Shown: positions 51,971 through 60,219 of the stretch, piece by piece
Layout: every line of letters begins with the position of its first letter
How positions within the stretch are numbered: position 1 is the first letter of the stretch
Assembly: GCF_001598475.1 (NCBI RefSeq)
Contig: NZ_BCZA01000006.1
Span: 372,001-436,000, forward strand
DNA from: Pantoea agglomerans NBRC 102470
GTDB taxonomy: Bacteria; Pseudomonadota; Gammaproteobacteria; Enterobacterales; Enterobacteriaceae
Length of the DNA stretch: 64,000 bases
Direction of reading: 5' to 3'
Made by a program: the position numbers and the translations under genes
The notes under the pieces: generated by a model
Told to the model about the DNA's origin: nothing
Database searches by the model: none
Seen by the model: only the letters and a program-made list of their open reading frames with translations

Positions 51971-52882
51971 ATGAACGCTTCCGCTGGCATAGCGATGAAG
52001 ATCACCGCTGCATTAAGTAGCACGCTGATGCTGGCCTGTGTAAAAGAACTCGATGGGGCGATACCGGTCGGCGAAGTAATATTTTTTCGCTCGCTGCTGG
52101 CACTGGTGCCGCTGTTAATCTGGCTGCGCTTGCAGGGCAGCGTGCTGGACGGCATTCGCACCCGCAATATCCGGGGGCATTTTGTGCGTGGGCTGGCCGG
52201 AACCGGTGGACTCTATTTCAGTTATCTGTCGCTGCTCTACATTTCTCTGACCGACGCCACGGCTATCAACTATGCCGCGCCGCTGTTTACCGTGCTGCTG
52301 GCGGCGCTATTTCTGCGCGAAAAAGTGCGTCACTATCGCTGGGTCGCGGTCTTTACCGGTTTCAGTGGCATTCTGGTGATGTTCTCCGGGCATCTCACAC
52401 TGACGCGCCAGGCAACATTTTCCCTTTCTGCATCGGCGGGTATTCTGCTGGCGTTGATGGCGGCCTTCTGTACCGCCTGTGCGCTGGTGCAGATCCGCTT
52501 TCTTAACGGCAAAGAGAAGCCGGGCGCCATCGCTTTCTGGTTCGCTATCACCACGGCCTTAACGTCGCTGGTCACGCTGCCAGGCGGCTGGAAAGTGCCG
52601 CATGGCAATCAGCTGGCATTACTGGTGGGATGTGGGCTGCTGGGCGGTATTACTCAGATTCTGATGACTCTGAGCCTGCGCTATGCTGAAGCGTCGTTAC
52701 TGGCCCCGTTCGACTACACCACGTTAATCTGGTCAGTGGCGGTGGGTTATCTGCTGCTCGGCAATCTGCCAACCTCCACCACGGTGATGGGTGCGATTCT
52801 GGTGGTGGCAGGCGGCCTTTACTCGGTGCTGTATGAGCGTTACCGCTTCCGTAAAGCGCGGATAGTTAATGCCAGTCGCTGA
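51971..52882 (+). CDS. EamA/DMT superfamily permease
   Basis: The 303-residue protein has ten membrane segments in two EamA repeats, with GEVIFFRSLLALVPLLIWLR, the end of the first repeat AINYAAPLFTVLLAALFLRE and of the second SLLAPFDYTTLIWSVAVGYL. Family members export amino acids, riboflavin or other metabolites. The motif APLFTVLLAALFLREKV is the usual DMT signature. The substrate is unknown, and no regulator is beside it. Start at 51971 has GAGAG about eleven bases upstream. Confidence 0.87.
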   Translation: MNASAGIAMKITAALSSTLMLACVKELDGAIPVGEVIFFRSLLALVPLLIWLRLQGSVLDGIRTRNIRGHFVRGLAGTGGLYFSYLSLLYISLTDATAINYAAPLFTVLLAALFLREKVRHYRWVAVFTGFSGILVMFSGHLTLTRQATFSLSASAGILLALMAAFCTACALVQIRFLNGKEKPGAIAFWFAITTALTSLVTLPGGWKVPHGNQLALLVGCGLLGGITQILMTLSLRYAEASLLAPFDYTTLIWSVAVGYLLLGNLPTSTTVMGAILVVAGGLYSVLYERYRFRKARIVNASR

Positions 52883-52997
52883 TCGGCCCGCCCGGCATCG
52901 CCTTGTTATTTACCGAGTGATAACGCAGAGTTAATAATTTGTGATCGCGGCGAAGGAACAGTCGGCTGCATTCGTTTACGTTGTGAGCAATCAGAAT

Positions 52998-53009
52998 GTA
53001 ATCGATTAC
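52998..53009. promoter_or_regulatory. Candidate LacI-family operator
   Basis: GTAATCGATTAC is a perfect palindrome with the central CG usual in LacI-family operators, 18 bases before the transporter ATG. The LacI-type gene is the third gene of this operon, so autorepression is plausible. This is inference. Confidence 0.5.
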
Positions 53010-53026
53010 TTTTTCGTGAGGTTCCC

Positions 53027-54256
53027 ATGATTGCAACAGTGCAGGAGAGAGCAGGCCAGCAGGTGCAGCATAAGCTGCTGGTGCCGCGCCTCTCTCTGAT
53101 GATGTTTATGCAGTTCTTTATCTGGGGCAGCTGGTCGGTGACGCTGGGGCTGGTAATGACTCGTCACAACATGCCGTTGCTGATTGGGGATGCGTTTTCG
53201 GCCGGGCCCATCGCCTCGATTCTCTCGCCGTTTGTGCTCGGCATGCTGGTGGATCGCTTTTTTCCCTCGCAGAAAGTCATGGCGGTGATGAACCTGGCGG
53301 GCGCAGCGATTCTCTGGTTCGTGCCCCAGGCGCTAATCGCGGAGAACGGGGCGCAGCTGATCGCACTGTTATTTGGCTATACGCTCTGCTTTATGCCGAC
53401 GCTGGCGCTTTCAAATAACATCGCCTTTCACAGCCTCGCCAGCAGCGAGAAAAGCTTTCCCATTGTCAGAGTCTTCGGCACCATCGGCTGGATCGTGGCG
53501 GGGATCTTTATCGGCGTAACCGGCATTGCTGACAGCGTGGCAGTGTTCCAGCTGGCGGCGCTCTGTTCGGTACTGCTGGCGATCTACAGCCTGACGCTGC
53601 CACATACGCCGGCACCAGCCAAAGGATTGCCGTTAAAAGTCCGCGATCTCTTCTGCGCCGATGCCTTCGCACTGCTGCGATTGCGTCATTTCCTGGTCTT
53701 TGCTGTATGTGCCACCCTGATCTCTATTCCGCTCGGCACCTACTACGCCTTTACCGCCTCCTGGCTGGCGGATGCCGGCATTCGGGAAGTCAGCACCCTG
53801 ATGTCACTGGGTCAGATGTCTGAAATTGTTTTCATGCTGATCATTCCACTGCTGTTCCGCCGTCTTGGCGTGAAAGTCATGCTGCTGATTGGCATGACAG
53901 CGTGGTTTGTCCGCTATGCACTGTTTGCGCTGGGCATGAGTGATGAGACGCGCACGCTGATTTATCTGGGCATTCTGCTGCATGGCGTCTGCTATGACTT
54001 CTTCTTTGTGGTGGGATTCATCTACACCGATCGGATCGCCGGTGAAAAGGTCAAGGGGCAGGCGCAGAGCATGGTGGTGATGTTCACCTACGGTATCGGC
54101 ATGCTGCTGGGATCGCAAATCTCCGGTGCGCTCTACAATCAGCTGGTGGCGGGTAACGCCAGCCCAGAGAGCTGGGCGATATTCTGGTGGATCCCTGCCG
54201 TGGCGGCTGCGGTGATTGCGATTATTTTCTTCTTCTCATTCAAATACCGTGATTAA
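53027..54256 (+). CDS. MFS nucleoside:H+ symporter family transporter (NupG/YegT-like)
   Basis: The 409-residue protein has twelve membrane segments. RLSLMMFMQFFIWGSWSVTL is the hallmark start of the nucleoside:H+ symporter family (NupG, XapB, YegT), and LHGVCYDFFFVVGFIYTD is its C-terminal signature. It lies first in an operon with a TIM-barrel isomerase and a LacI regulator, so the substrate may be a nucleoside, a sugar or a cyclitol. GAGG lies before the ATG. Confidence 0.88.
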   Translation: MIATVQERAGQQVQHKLLVPRLSLMMFMQFFIWGSWSVTLGLVMTRHNMPLLIGDAFSAGPIASILSPFVLGMLVDRFFPSQKVMAVMNLAGAAILWFVPQALIAENGAQLIALLFGYTLCFMPTLALSNNIAFHSLASSEKSFPIVRVFGTIGWIVAGIFIGVTGIADSVAVFQLAALCSVLLAIYSLTLPHTPAPAKGLPLKVRDLFCADAFALLRLRHFLVFAVCATLISIPLGTYYAFTASWLADAGIREVSTLMSLGQMSEIVFMLIIPLLFRRLGVKVMLLIGMTAWFVRYALFALGMSDETRTLIYLGILLHGVCYDFFFVVGFIYTDRIAGEKVKGQAQSMVVMFTYGIGMLLGSQISGALYNQLVAGNASPESWAIFWWIPAVAAAVIAIIFFFSFKYRD

Positions 54257-54282
54257 GCGGTAACTGAACTCAGGAGTCACAG

Positions 54283-55344
54283 ATGAAAACAGTTAAGGGA
54301 CCCGGCATCTTCCTGTCTCAGTTCATTGCCACCCAGCCGCCTTTTAACTCACTGGCGGGGCTGGCGGAGTGGGCCGCCGGGCTGGGATACCGGGCACTGC
54401 AGATCCCCTGCCACCAGCCCGCTATTTTCGACCTTGAGCAGGCAGCGGTCAGCCAGACTTACTGCGACGAGGTGCGGGGAACACTGGCCGGTTTCGGACT
54501 GGAGATCAGTGAGCTTTCAACGCATCTGGAAGGGCAACTGGTTGCCGTGAACCCCGCCTACGATCTCGCTTTTGATAATTTTTCGCCTGCCGCGCTGCGA
54601 GGCGATCCCGCCCGGCGTACCGACTGGGCCATCGCTACGTTAAAGCGTGCGGCTGCTGCTTCTGAAAAACTCGGCCTGCGCGCACATGCCACCTTTTCCG
54701 GCTCGCTCGCCTGGCCCTGGTTCTATCCCTGGCCGCCACACCACGAAGCCCTGTTTGATGAGGCGTTTGCTGAGCTGGCGCGCCGCTGGCTGCCGGTGCT
54801 GGATAGTTTTGACCATCACGGTGTGGACCTCTGCTATGAGATACATCCCGGCGAAGACCTGCATGACGGTGTCACGTTTGAGCGCTTTTTGTCAGAGGTG
54901 AATCACCACCCGCGCTGCAATATCCTGTTCGATCCCAGCCATCTTCTTCTGCAACACATCGACTATCTGCAGTTCATCGACCTCTATCATCCGCGTATCA
55001 AAGCCTTTCACGTTAAGGATGCGGAGTACCAGTTAAATGGACGCAGCGGAGTATATGGCGGTTATCAGCCGTGGCTGGCGCGCGCCGGACGCTTCCGCTC
55101 GCCGGGCGATGGCCAGATCGACTTCAGCCGCATTTTCAGCAAACTTGCCCAGTACGACTATGACGGCTGGGCGGTGCTGGAGTGGGAGTGCTGTCTGAAG
55201 GATGGCGAAACCGGGGCGCGTGAAGGGGCAGAATTCATCCGCCGGCATATCATCCCGGTGGCTGACCGCGCTTTTGATGATTTTGCTTTATCAGAGAACG
55301 CCCCTTCGGTGCGCCATCAGCTGGGTCTGGATCGCGACGTCTGA
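54283..55344 (+). CDS. TIM-barrel sugar phosphate isomerase/epimerase
   Basis: The 353-residue protein belongs to the AP endonuclease-2-like family. Metal-ligand segments are VDLCYEIHPGEDLHDG, NILFDPSHLLLQHIDY, IKAFHVKDAEYQLN and the final WAVLEWECCLKD. Related proteins isomerise or epimerise sugars and inososes. AGGAG lies nine bases before the ATG, 26 bases after the transporter. With no kinase or dehydrogenase beside it, the pathway is not defined. Confidence 0.82.
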   Translation: MKTVKGPGIFLSQFIATQPPFNSLAGLAEWAAGLGYRALQIPCHQPAIFDLEQAAVSQTYCDEVRGTLAGFGLEISELSTHLEGQLVAVNPAYDLAFDNFSPAALRGDPARRTDWAIATLKRAAAASEKLGLRAHATFSGSLAWPWFYPWPPHHEALFDEAFAELARRWLPVLDSFDHHGVDLCYEIHPGEDLHDGVTFERFLSEVNHHPRCNILFDPSHLLLQHIDYLQFIDLYHPRIKAFHVKDAEYQLNGRSGVYGGYQPWLARAGRFRSPGDGQIDFSRIFSKLAQYDYDGWAVLEWECCLKDGETGAREGAEFIRRHIIPVADRAFDDFALSENAPSVRHQLGLDRDV

Positions 55345-55399
55345 GGCGGCATGGATTCAAAGGTTTTCTGTGGGTGAGTTTTAAAACAGAGGGATCGCT

Positions 55400-56380
55400 A
55401 TGTCTATTCAGAAAATCGCCCGGATGGCGGGTGTTTCGGTTGCCACCGTTTCCCGGGTGTTGAATAACAGCGACAGCGTAAAACCGGCTAACCGGCAGAA
55501 AGTCCTTGAGGCGATCGAAGAGAGCAACTATCAGCCTAACCTGCTGGCGCGCCAGCTGCGCACGGCGCGCAGCTCGATGATTCTGGTTCTGGTTTCCGAT
55601 ATCTCTAACCCGTTCTGCGCGGAGGTGGTCAAAGGCATTGAGGAGCAGGCGGAGAAAAATGGCTATCGCATCCTGTTGTGTAACTCGGGCGCGGATATTG
55701 CCCGTTCGCGATCCAGCCTGCAACTGCTCTCCGGCAAGATGGTGGATGGCATTATCACCATGGATGCTTTCAGCAAGCTGCCGGAGCTTAGCCAGCTGAT
55801 AGGCAAGGCTCCCTGGGTTCAGTGCGCCGAACATGATGATAATGGCCAGATCTCCTGCGTCGGGATTGATGATGACGTCGCTGCGCAGTCAGTGGTGCAC
55901 TATCTGGCCGGACAGGGACGTCAGCGCATTGCGCTGATCAATCACGACCTCCGCTACCGATATGCCCGCCTGCGTCAGCAGGGCTACGCATATCAACTCA
56001 AAGAGCAACAACTCGCATGGCAGGCCATCGCTTACGCCAGTGAGTTAAGCTTCAGCGCCGGTAAAGCCGCGATGAATCAGCTGCTGGCGGGCGAGACACG
56101 ACCGGACGCCGTGTTTGCGGTTTCCGATACGCTGGCAGCGGGTGCCATGGCGGCGATACAGCAGGCGGGTCTGCGGATACCTCAGGACATTGCCGTGGTG
56201 GGTTTTGACGGCAGTGAACTGGCCGACATGGTATCGCCGCCGCTGACGACTCTGGCTCAGCCCTCCAGGGAGATTGGCCGTCGTGCCTGTGAGCTGGTGC
56301 TGCAAAAAATCATCCGGCCCGACTCTCCGCCACAATGTGTGATCATGCAGGGTGAGCTGGTGGTACGAGCCAGTAGCTGA
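55400..56380 (+). CDS. LacI family transcriptional regulator
   Basis: The 326-residue repressor has the N-terminal LacI helix-turn-helix and hinge (SIQKIARMAGVSVATVSRVL, ending YQPNLLARQLRT) and a periplasmic-binding-protein-like effector domain (MILVLVSDISNPFCAEVVKG through VVGFDGSELADMVSPPLTTL). It is the last gene of the three-gene operon and probably represses it; a palindrome with central CG lies before the first gene. AGAGGG precedes the ATG. The inducer is probably the sugar handled by the operon. Confidence 0.92.
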   Translation: MSIQKIARMAGVSVATVSRVLNNSDSVKPANRQKVLEAIEESNYQPNLLARQLRTARSSMILVLVSDISNPFCAEVVKGIEEQAEKNGYRILLCNSGADIARSRSSLQLLSGKMVDGIITMDAFSKLPELSQLIGKAPWVQCAEHDDNGQISCVGIDDDVAAQSVVHYLAGQGRQRIALINHDLRYRYARLRQQGYAYQLKEQQLAWQAIAYASELSFSAGKAAMNQLLAGETRPDAVFAVSDTLAAGAMAAIQQAGLRIPQDIAVVGFDGSELADMVSPPLTTLAQPSREIGRRACELVLQKIIRPDSPPQCVIMQGELVVRASS

Positions 56381-56544
56381 AGGATTAATCCGCAAAACCT
56401 GGCCCCGCCATAACCTCGTCTTTATTGTCTACTAAAACGCGACAGTCATTGCCAGTTCACGCCATTGTGTGACTACCTGGTTTACTTATATGCTGTTTCC
56501 ATCGAAGGGCATTCGCACTTCCCGAATCAACGAAGGGGCAGAAT

Positions 56545-57270
56545 ATGATTGAGCAAAGATTGTCAGAGCAACGCGGCGTGGGCGATCACGGCTGGCTGAA
56601 TTCACGTCACACCTTCTCTTTTGCAAACTACTGGGATCCAAAGCAGGCGGGCTTTTCAGATCTGCTGGTGATCAATGATGATCGGGTAGCCAAAGGTCGC
56701 GGTTTTGGCGCCCATCCTCACAGCAACATGGAGATTATCTCCTATGTCCTGGAGGGCGCGCTGGAGCATAAAGACTCCATGGGCACCGGCTCTGTGATTG
56801 TTCCCGGGGATGTGCAGCTGATGAGTGCCGGTAGCGGTGTAACTCACAGTGAGTTCAACCACTCGGGCACCGAGGGTGTTCACTTTCTGCAAATCTGGGT
56901 GGTGCCGGCAGAGAAAAATAGTCCGCCAGGCTACCAGCAGGTCTCCGTCAGCGAAGCGGATAAACGCGGTAATCTGCGACTGATTATTTCGCCTGAAGGT
57001 GAAAACGGGGCATTGCGGGTGCGCCAGGATATTCGCATCTATGCGGGACTGTTCCAGGGGGATGAGCAGCAGACAATCACTCTGCCGGACGACCGCTATG
57101 CGTATATTCATGTGGCGCGCGGCAGTGTCAGGGTAAATGGCCTGCAATTTAATGCCGGAGACGGTGCGCGGGTTCGCGATGAGAAAACGCTGTCGTTCAG
57201 TCACGGTGAAGGAGCGGAGGTGTTGTTATTCGATCTGCGTCCCAACGAAGTGAATCATCCAACCCGTTAA
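56545..57270 (+). CDS. Pirin family protein (YhhW-like)
   Basis: The 241-residue bicupin protein has the N-terminal pirin motif FGAHPHSNMEIISYVLEGAL, with the metal-binding histidines and glutamate, and VMSAGSGVTHSEFNHS-like LMSAGSGVTHSEFNHS. E. coli YhhW has quercetin 2,3-dioxygenase activity in vitro, with an unknown natural substrate. GAAGGGG lies before the ATG. A strong bidirectional terminator separates it from the convergent alpha/beta hydrolase gene. Confidence 0.92.
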   Translation: MIEQRLSEQRGVGDHGWLNSRHTFSFANYWDPKQAGFSDLLVINDDRVAKGRGFGAHPHSNMEIISYVLEGALEHKDSMGTGSVIVPGDVQLMSAGSGVTHSEFNHSGTEGVHFLQIWVVPAEKNSPPGYQQVSVSEADKRGNLRLIISPEGENGALRVRQDIRIYAGLFQGDEQQTITLPDDRYAYIHVARGSVRVNGLQFNAGDGARVRDEKTLSFSHGEGAEVLLFDLRPNEVNHPTR

Positions 57271-57274
57271 AGTG

Positions 57275-57308
57275 AAAACTGCGCGGCTGTCACCGCGCAG
57301 TTTTTTTG
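57275..57308. terminator. Bidirectional terminator
   Basis: AAAACTGCGCGG (57275-57286) and CCGCGCAGTTTT (57293-57304) form a twelve-base stem with loop CTGTCA, flanked by T residues. It serves the pirin and hydrolase genes. Confidence 0.9.
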
Positions 57309-57310
57309 CA

Positions 57311-58132
57311 TCACTGCGCGTTAAGAAACGCCAGCAGATCCTGATTCAGTTGATCCTGATGCGTCACCGCAAAACCGTGCGGCGCATTGTCATAAACCTT
57401 GAGTTCAGCACCTTCAATCATCTCCGCCGCCACTTTGCCGGTGGATTCAAACGGAACGATCTGGTCGTTGCTGCCATGAATCACCAGCGTCGGCACATTC
57501 ACTTTCGCTACGTCAGCACGGAAATCGGTCTCAGCAAAAGCGGTGACGCAATCAACGGTGCTCTTCAGCGAAGCGAGCAGCGCGATGTTCAGCGTCTGCG
57601 TCATGACGCCATCAGAAACGGTCTGTCCGGCATTGGTACCATAAAACGGCGTAGCGAACTCTTTGATAAACTGCGCGCGATCCTTAAGCAGGCCATCACG
57701 AATTCCTTCAAACACCGACATATCGACACCCTGCGGGTAGTCTGCCGTTTTGCCAAAGATTGGCGTGACGGCACCCAGCAGCACCAGTGCCGCGACGCGA
57801 TCGCTGCCATAGCTGCCGATATAGCGCGTGACGTCGCCGCCACCCATTGAGAAACCCACCAGCGTCACATTCTGCAGGTCAAGATGGGTGATCAAATCGT
57901 TGATGTCAGAAGCAAAGGTATCGTAGTTATTACCGGTCCAGGGCTGATCAGAACGACCAAATCCACGACGGTCAAAGGCGATAACCCGATAACCGTGCTC
58001 CGCCAGGAAGTTCATCTGGCTGTCCCACATATCGGCATCCAGCGGCCAGCCGTGGCTGAACAGAACCGGCTTACCGGTGCCCCAGTCTTTAAAGTAGATC
58101 TGTGTGCCGTCGGTCGTTTTAAAGGTGCTCAT
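57311..58132 (-). CDS. Alpha/beta hydrolase (non-heme chloroperoxidase/esterase-like)
   Basis: The 273-residue protein has the alpha/beta hydrolase pattern: VLFSHGWPLDADMWDSQMNF (HGW oxyanion region), FDRRGFGRSDQPW, the nucleophile S in VGFSMGGGDVTRYI, the acid near VIHGSNDQIVPFES and the final His in NAPHGFAVTH. Cofactor-free perhydrolases and aryl esterases share this profile. GAGGG lies eight bases before the ATG at 58132, and the longer frame overlaps the upstream gene without a site. It is the last gene of an operon with an MFS transporter, DoxX and an amidohydrolase. Confidence 0.88.
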   Translation of the reverse strand: MSTFKTTDGTQIYFKDWGTGKPVLFSHGWPLDADMWDSQMNFLAEHGYRVIAFDRRGFGRSDQPWTGNNYDTFASDINDLITHLDLQNVTLVGFSMGGGDVTRYIGSYGSDRVAALVLLGAVTPIFGKTADYPQGVDMSVFEGIRDGLLKDRAQFIKEFATPFYGTNAGQTVSDGVMTQTLNIALLASLKSTVDCVTAFAETDFRADVAKVNVPTLVIHGSNDQIVPFESTGKVAAEMIEGAELKVYDNAPHGFAVTHQDQLNQDLLAFLNAQ

Positions 58133-58179
58133 GGTATTGCCCTCTGTATGACGTGATGTATGAAAAGATGGTGTGCCAG

Positions 58180-59808
58180 TCACGCTGGCGCCACCAGATA
58201 GCGAACCTCGGGTGAATGTTCACCCTGATGAAAAGCGAAAACCCGTCGCTCTATCTTTTTGTCGTTGATGGTGTAGCGCTCTTTCTGACGCAGATGCTCG
58301 ACCCAGGAGCCGACGACAAACGTCTCAACGAAAATGCCGGGCTGCAGAATATCTTCATACAGTGACCAGTTGATGGCGCCACCGCGACGCCTGACCCGCC
58401 GCATATCCTGCATGCAGACGGTAAAGGCATGTGCATCATCAATAGTAATCCGGTATTCGTAATTCACCATCACCGGGCCGCGTTCGTGACGAATATCCAG
58501 TGCGGGCGCGTTGACGCCATCACCAATCATATCGAGATTGAGGTCGGGATCCTGGTCGAGCCGCCAGCGCCAGACGGTGCTGCTGGCCAGCACCATGCCC
58601 AGTGCGGCGATGCAGAGCGACAGCGGAATGCTGAAGTGCGAGGCGAGCTGTCCCCAGAGTGCGCTGCCAGCGGTCATGGAGCCGAAGAACACCGTCAGAT
58701 AGACCGCCAGCGCGCGAGCTTTTACCCATTTCGCGGCGCTGCGCTGTGCGCCGAGATTCAGCGTCGAGAGCACGGCAATCCAGGCAAATCCGGTAAAAAA
58801 TTCAAACGCATTCAGTAGCCAGAAGTGGCGTACAAAAGCCAGAGCCAGCATGGTCAGGGCGAAAACAAGACTGGCGAGTACCATCAGGCGATCGGAGCTC
58901 AGGTGACGACGCAGGCGCGGCAGCAGCACCGCGCCGGTAATCGCGCCAACACCGATACAGGCCAGCATGATGCCGTAGCCGCCAGGGCCAAGGCCGAGTT
59001 CACGACGCGCCACCAGCGGCAGTAATGCCCAGCCCGCGCTGCCAAACAGGAAGAAGGCAAAGGTTCGCACCAGCACATTACGCAACACCGGTGCCGCGTG
59101 AACGTAGCGCAGTCCGGCACGCACCGCCGGAAAGAAGTGCTCAGGCGGGAGGCGCTGCACGCTCGGCTCCGCCTTCCAGCGCCAGAGCACCCAGGTGACG
59201 CCCAGCACTGATAGCGCATTCAGCAGGAAGACCATCCAGGGACCGGTGAACGAGAGGATCAGGCCACCCAGCGCCGGGCCGATGGCACGACTGATATTAA
59301 TACCGAGTGAGTTAAGGGCAATGGCCGCGCCCAGCTCCGGTTTCGACACCAGATCCGGCACTACCGCCTGAAAGGGCGGTGAACTCATGGCGGCACCGGC
59401 GCTCAGCAAGAAGGCTGCCACCAGCAGCACCTCGGGAGTGACATGGCCGGTCCAGGCGAGCACCGTCAGTCCACAGGCGGCGATAAAGGTCCATAGCTGG
59501 GAAAACAGCAGATATTTGCGGCGGTCAACGATATCCGCCATCACGCCTGATGGCAGCGCGAACAGGAACATCGGCAGGCTGCTGGCCGCCTGCACCAGCG
59601 CCACGGCCAGCGGATCGGCACTCAGCGTCAGCATGCTCCAGTTCACACCCACATCGTTCATCCATGAACCGATGTTGGAGACGACGGTGGCGATCCACAG
59701 CATGCGGAACACCGGCCTGCGTAGCGGCTGTAACGGCGAAATCTCGCCAGCGGCCTGGACCTCAGGCTGCTCCTGCTCCAGCTGGTGGATATCATTAACC
59801 TGTGCCAT
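58180..59808 (-). CDS. MFS_3 family transporter with C-terminal soluble domain
   Basis: The 542-residue protein has twelve membrane segments in residues about 30-420 (RMLWIATVVSNIGSWMNDVG, VMADIVDRRKYLLFSQLWTF), then about 115 soluble residues (VMVNYEYRITIDDAHAFTVC, GSWVEHLRQKERYTINDKKI). The tail resembles the dimeric alpha/beta fold of antibiotic biosynthesis monooxygenases, as in other MFS_3 proteins. Family members include enterobactin exporters and drug pumps; the substrate is unknown. It overlaps the upstream DoxX gene by 14 bases. Confidence 0.86.
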   Translation of the reverse strand: MAQVNDIHQLEQEQPEVQAAGEISPLQPLRRPVFRMLWIATVVSNIGSWMNDVGVNWSMLTLSADPLAVALVQAASSLPMFLFALPSGVMADIVDRRKYLLFSQLWTFIAACGLTVLAWTGHVTPEVLLVAAFLLSAGAAMSSPPFQAVVPDLVSKPELGAAIALNSLGINISRAIGPALGGLILSFTGPWMVFLLNALSVLGVTWVLWRWKAEPSVQRLPPEHFFPAVRAGLRYVHAAPVLRNVLVRTFAFFLFGSAGWALLPLVARRELGLGPGGYGIMLACIGVGAITGAVLLPRLRRHLSSDRLMVLASLVFALTMLALAFVRHFWLLNAFEFFTGFAWIAVLSTLNLGAQRSAAKWVKARALAVYLTVFFGSMTAGSALWGQLASHFSIPLSLCIAALGMVLASSTVWRWRLDQDPDLNLDMIGDGVNAPALDIRHERGPVMVNYEYRITIDDAHAFTVCMQDMRRVRRRGGAINWSLYEDILQPGIFVETFVVGSWVEHLRQKERYTINDKKIERRVFAFHQGEHSPEVRYLVAPA

Positions 59809-60217
59809 GACGAACCCCCTGATGTTTCACCGCGCCGATTCGCCAGCCGCCAGGCCCGGTCAGCGCCAGCGTGGTAAAGATAATCAGCAGCAGCCAGCCG
59901 AACTGGCCTTCCGCCAGTGACCAGCCAGGGTGTACCACCAGCATCGCGACCAGCAGCACCGCGATGATCGGCAGGCAGGCAATCCGGCTACCCCAGCCGA
60001 GAATAATAAAGATCGGGCAGATGACTTCTGCCACTATCGCTGGCAGCAGGCTCATCATCGGTCCCAGACCAAACGGGTCTTCTATACGCGTCAGTTCTTC
60101 GCTGAAATGCAGAATTTTCGGCAGTCCATGCACCTGTAACAGCAGCAGGCTGCCGGTCAGGCGCAGGAAGAACAGCCCCGCGTTGATGCGGGGCGATTGA
60201 GTGATAGCGTTATTCAT
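59795..60217 (-). CDS. DoxX family membrane protein
   Basis: The 140-residue protein has four membrane segments: NAGLFFLRLTGSLLLLQVHG, the middle segments MSLLPAIVAEVICPIFIILG and IACLPIIAVLLVAMLVVHPG, and FGWLLLIIFTTLALTGPGGW. The HPGW and GPGGW turns are usual in DoxX proteins. Some relatives are subunits of quinol-linked oxidoreductases or help detoxify sulfur or oxygen species; here the role is unknown. It lies two bases downstream of the amidohydrolase gene and overlaps the MFS gene. Confidence 0.87.
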   Translation of the reverse strand: MNNAITQSPRINAGLFFLRLTGSLLLLQVHGLPKILHFSEELTRIEDPFGLGPMMSLLPAIVAEVICPIFIILGWGSRIACLPIIAVLLVAMLVVHPGWSLAEGQFGWLLLIIFTTLALTGPGGWRIGAVKHQGVRHGTG

Positions 60218-60219
60218 GA

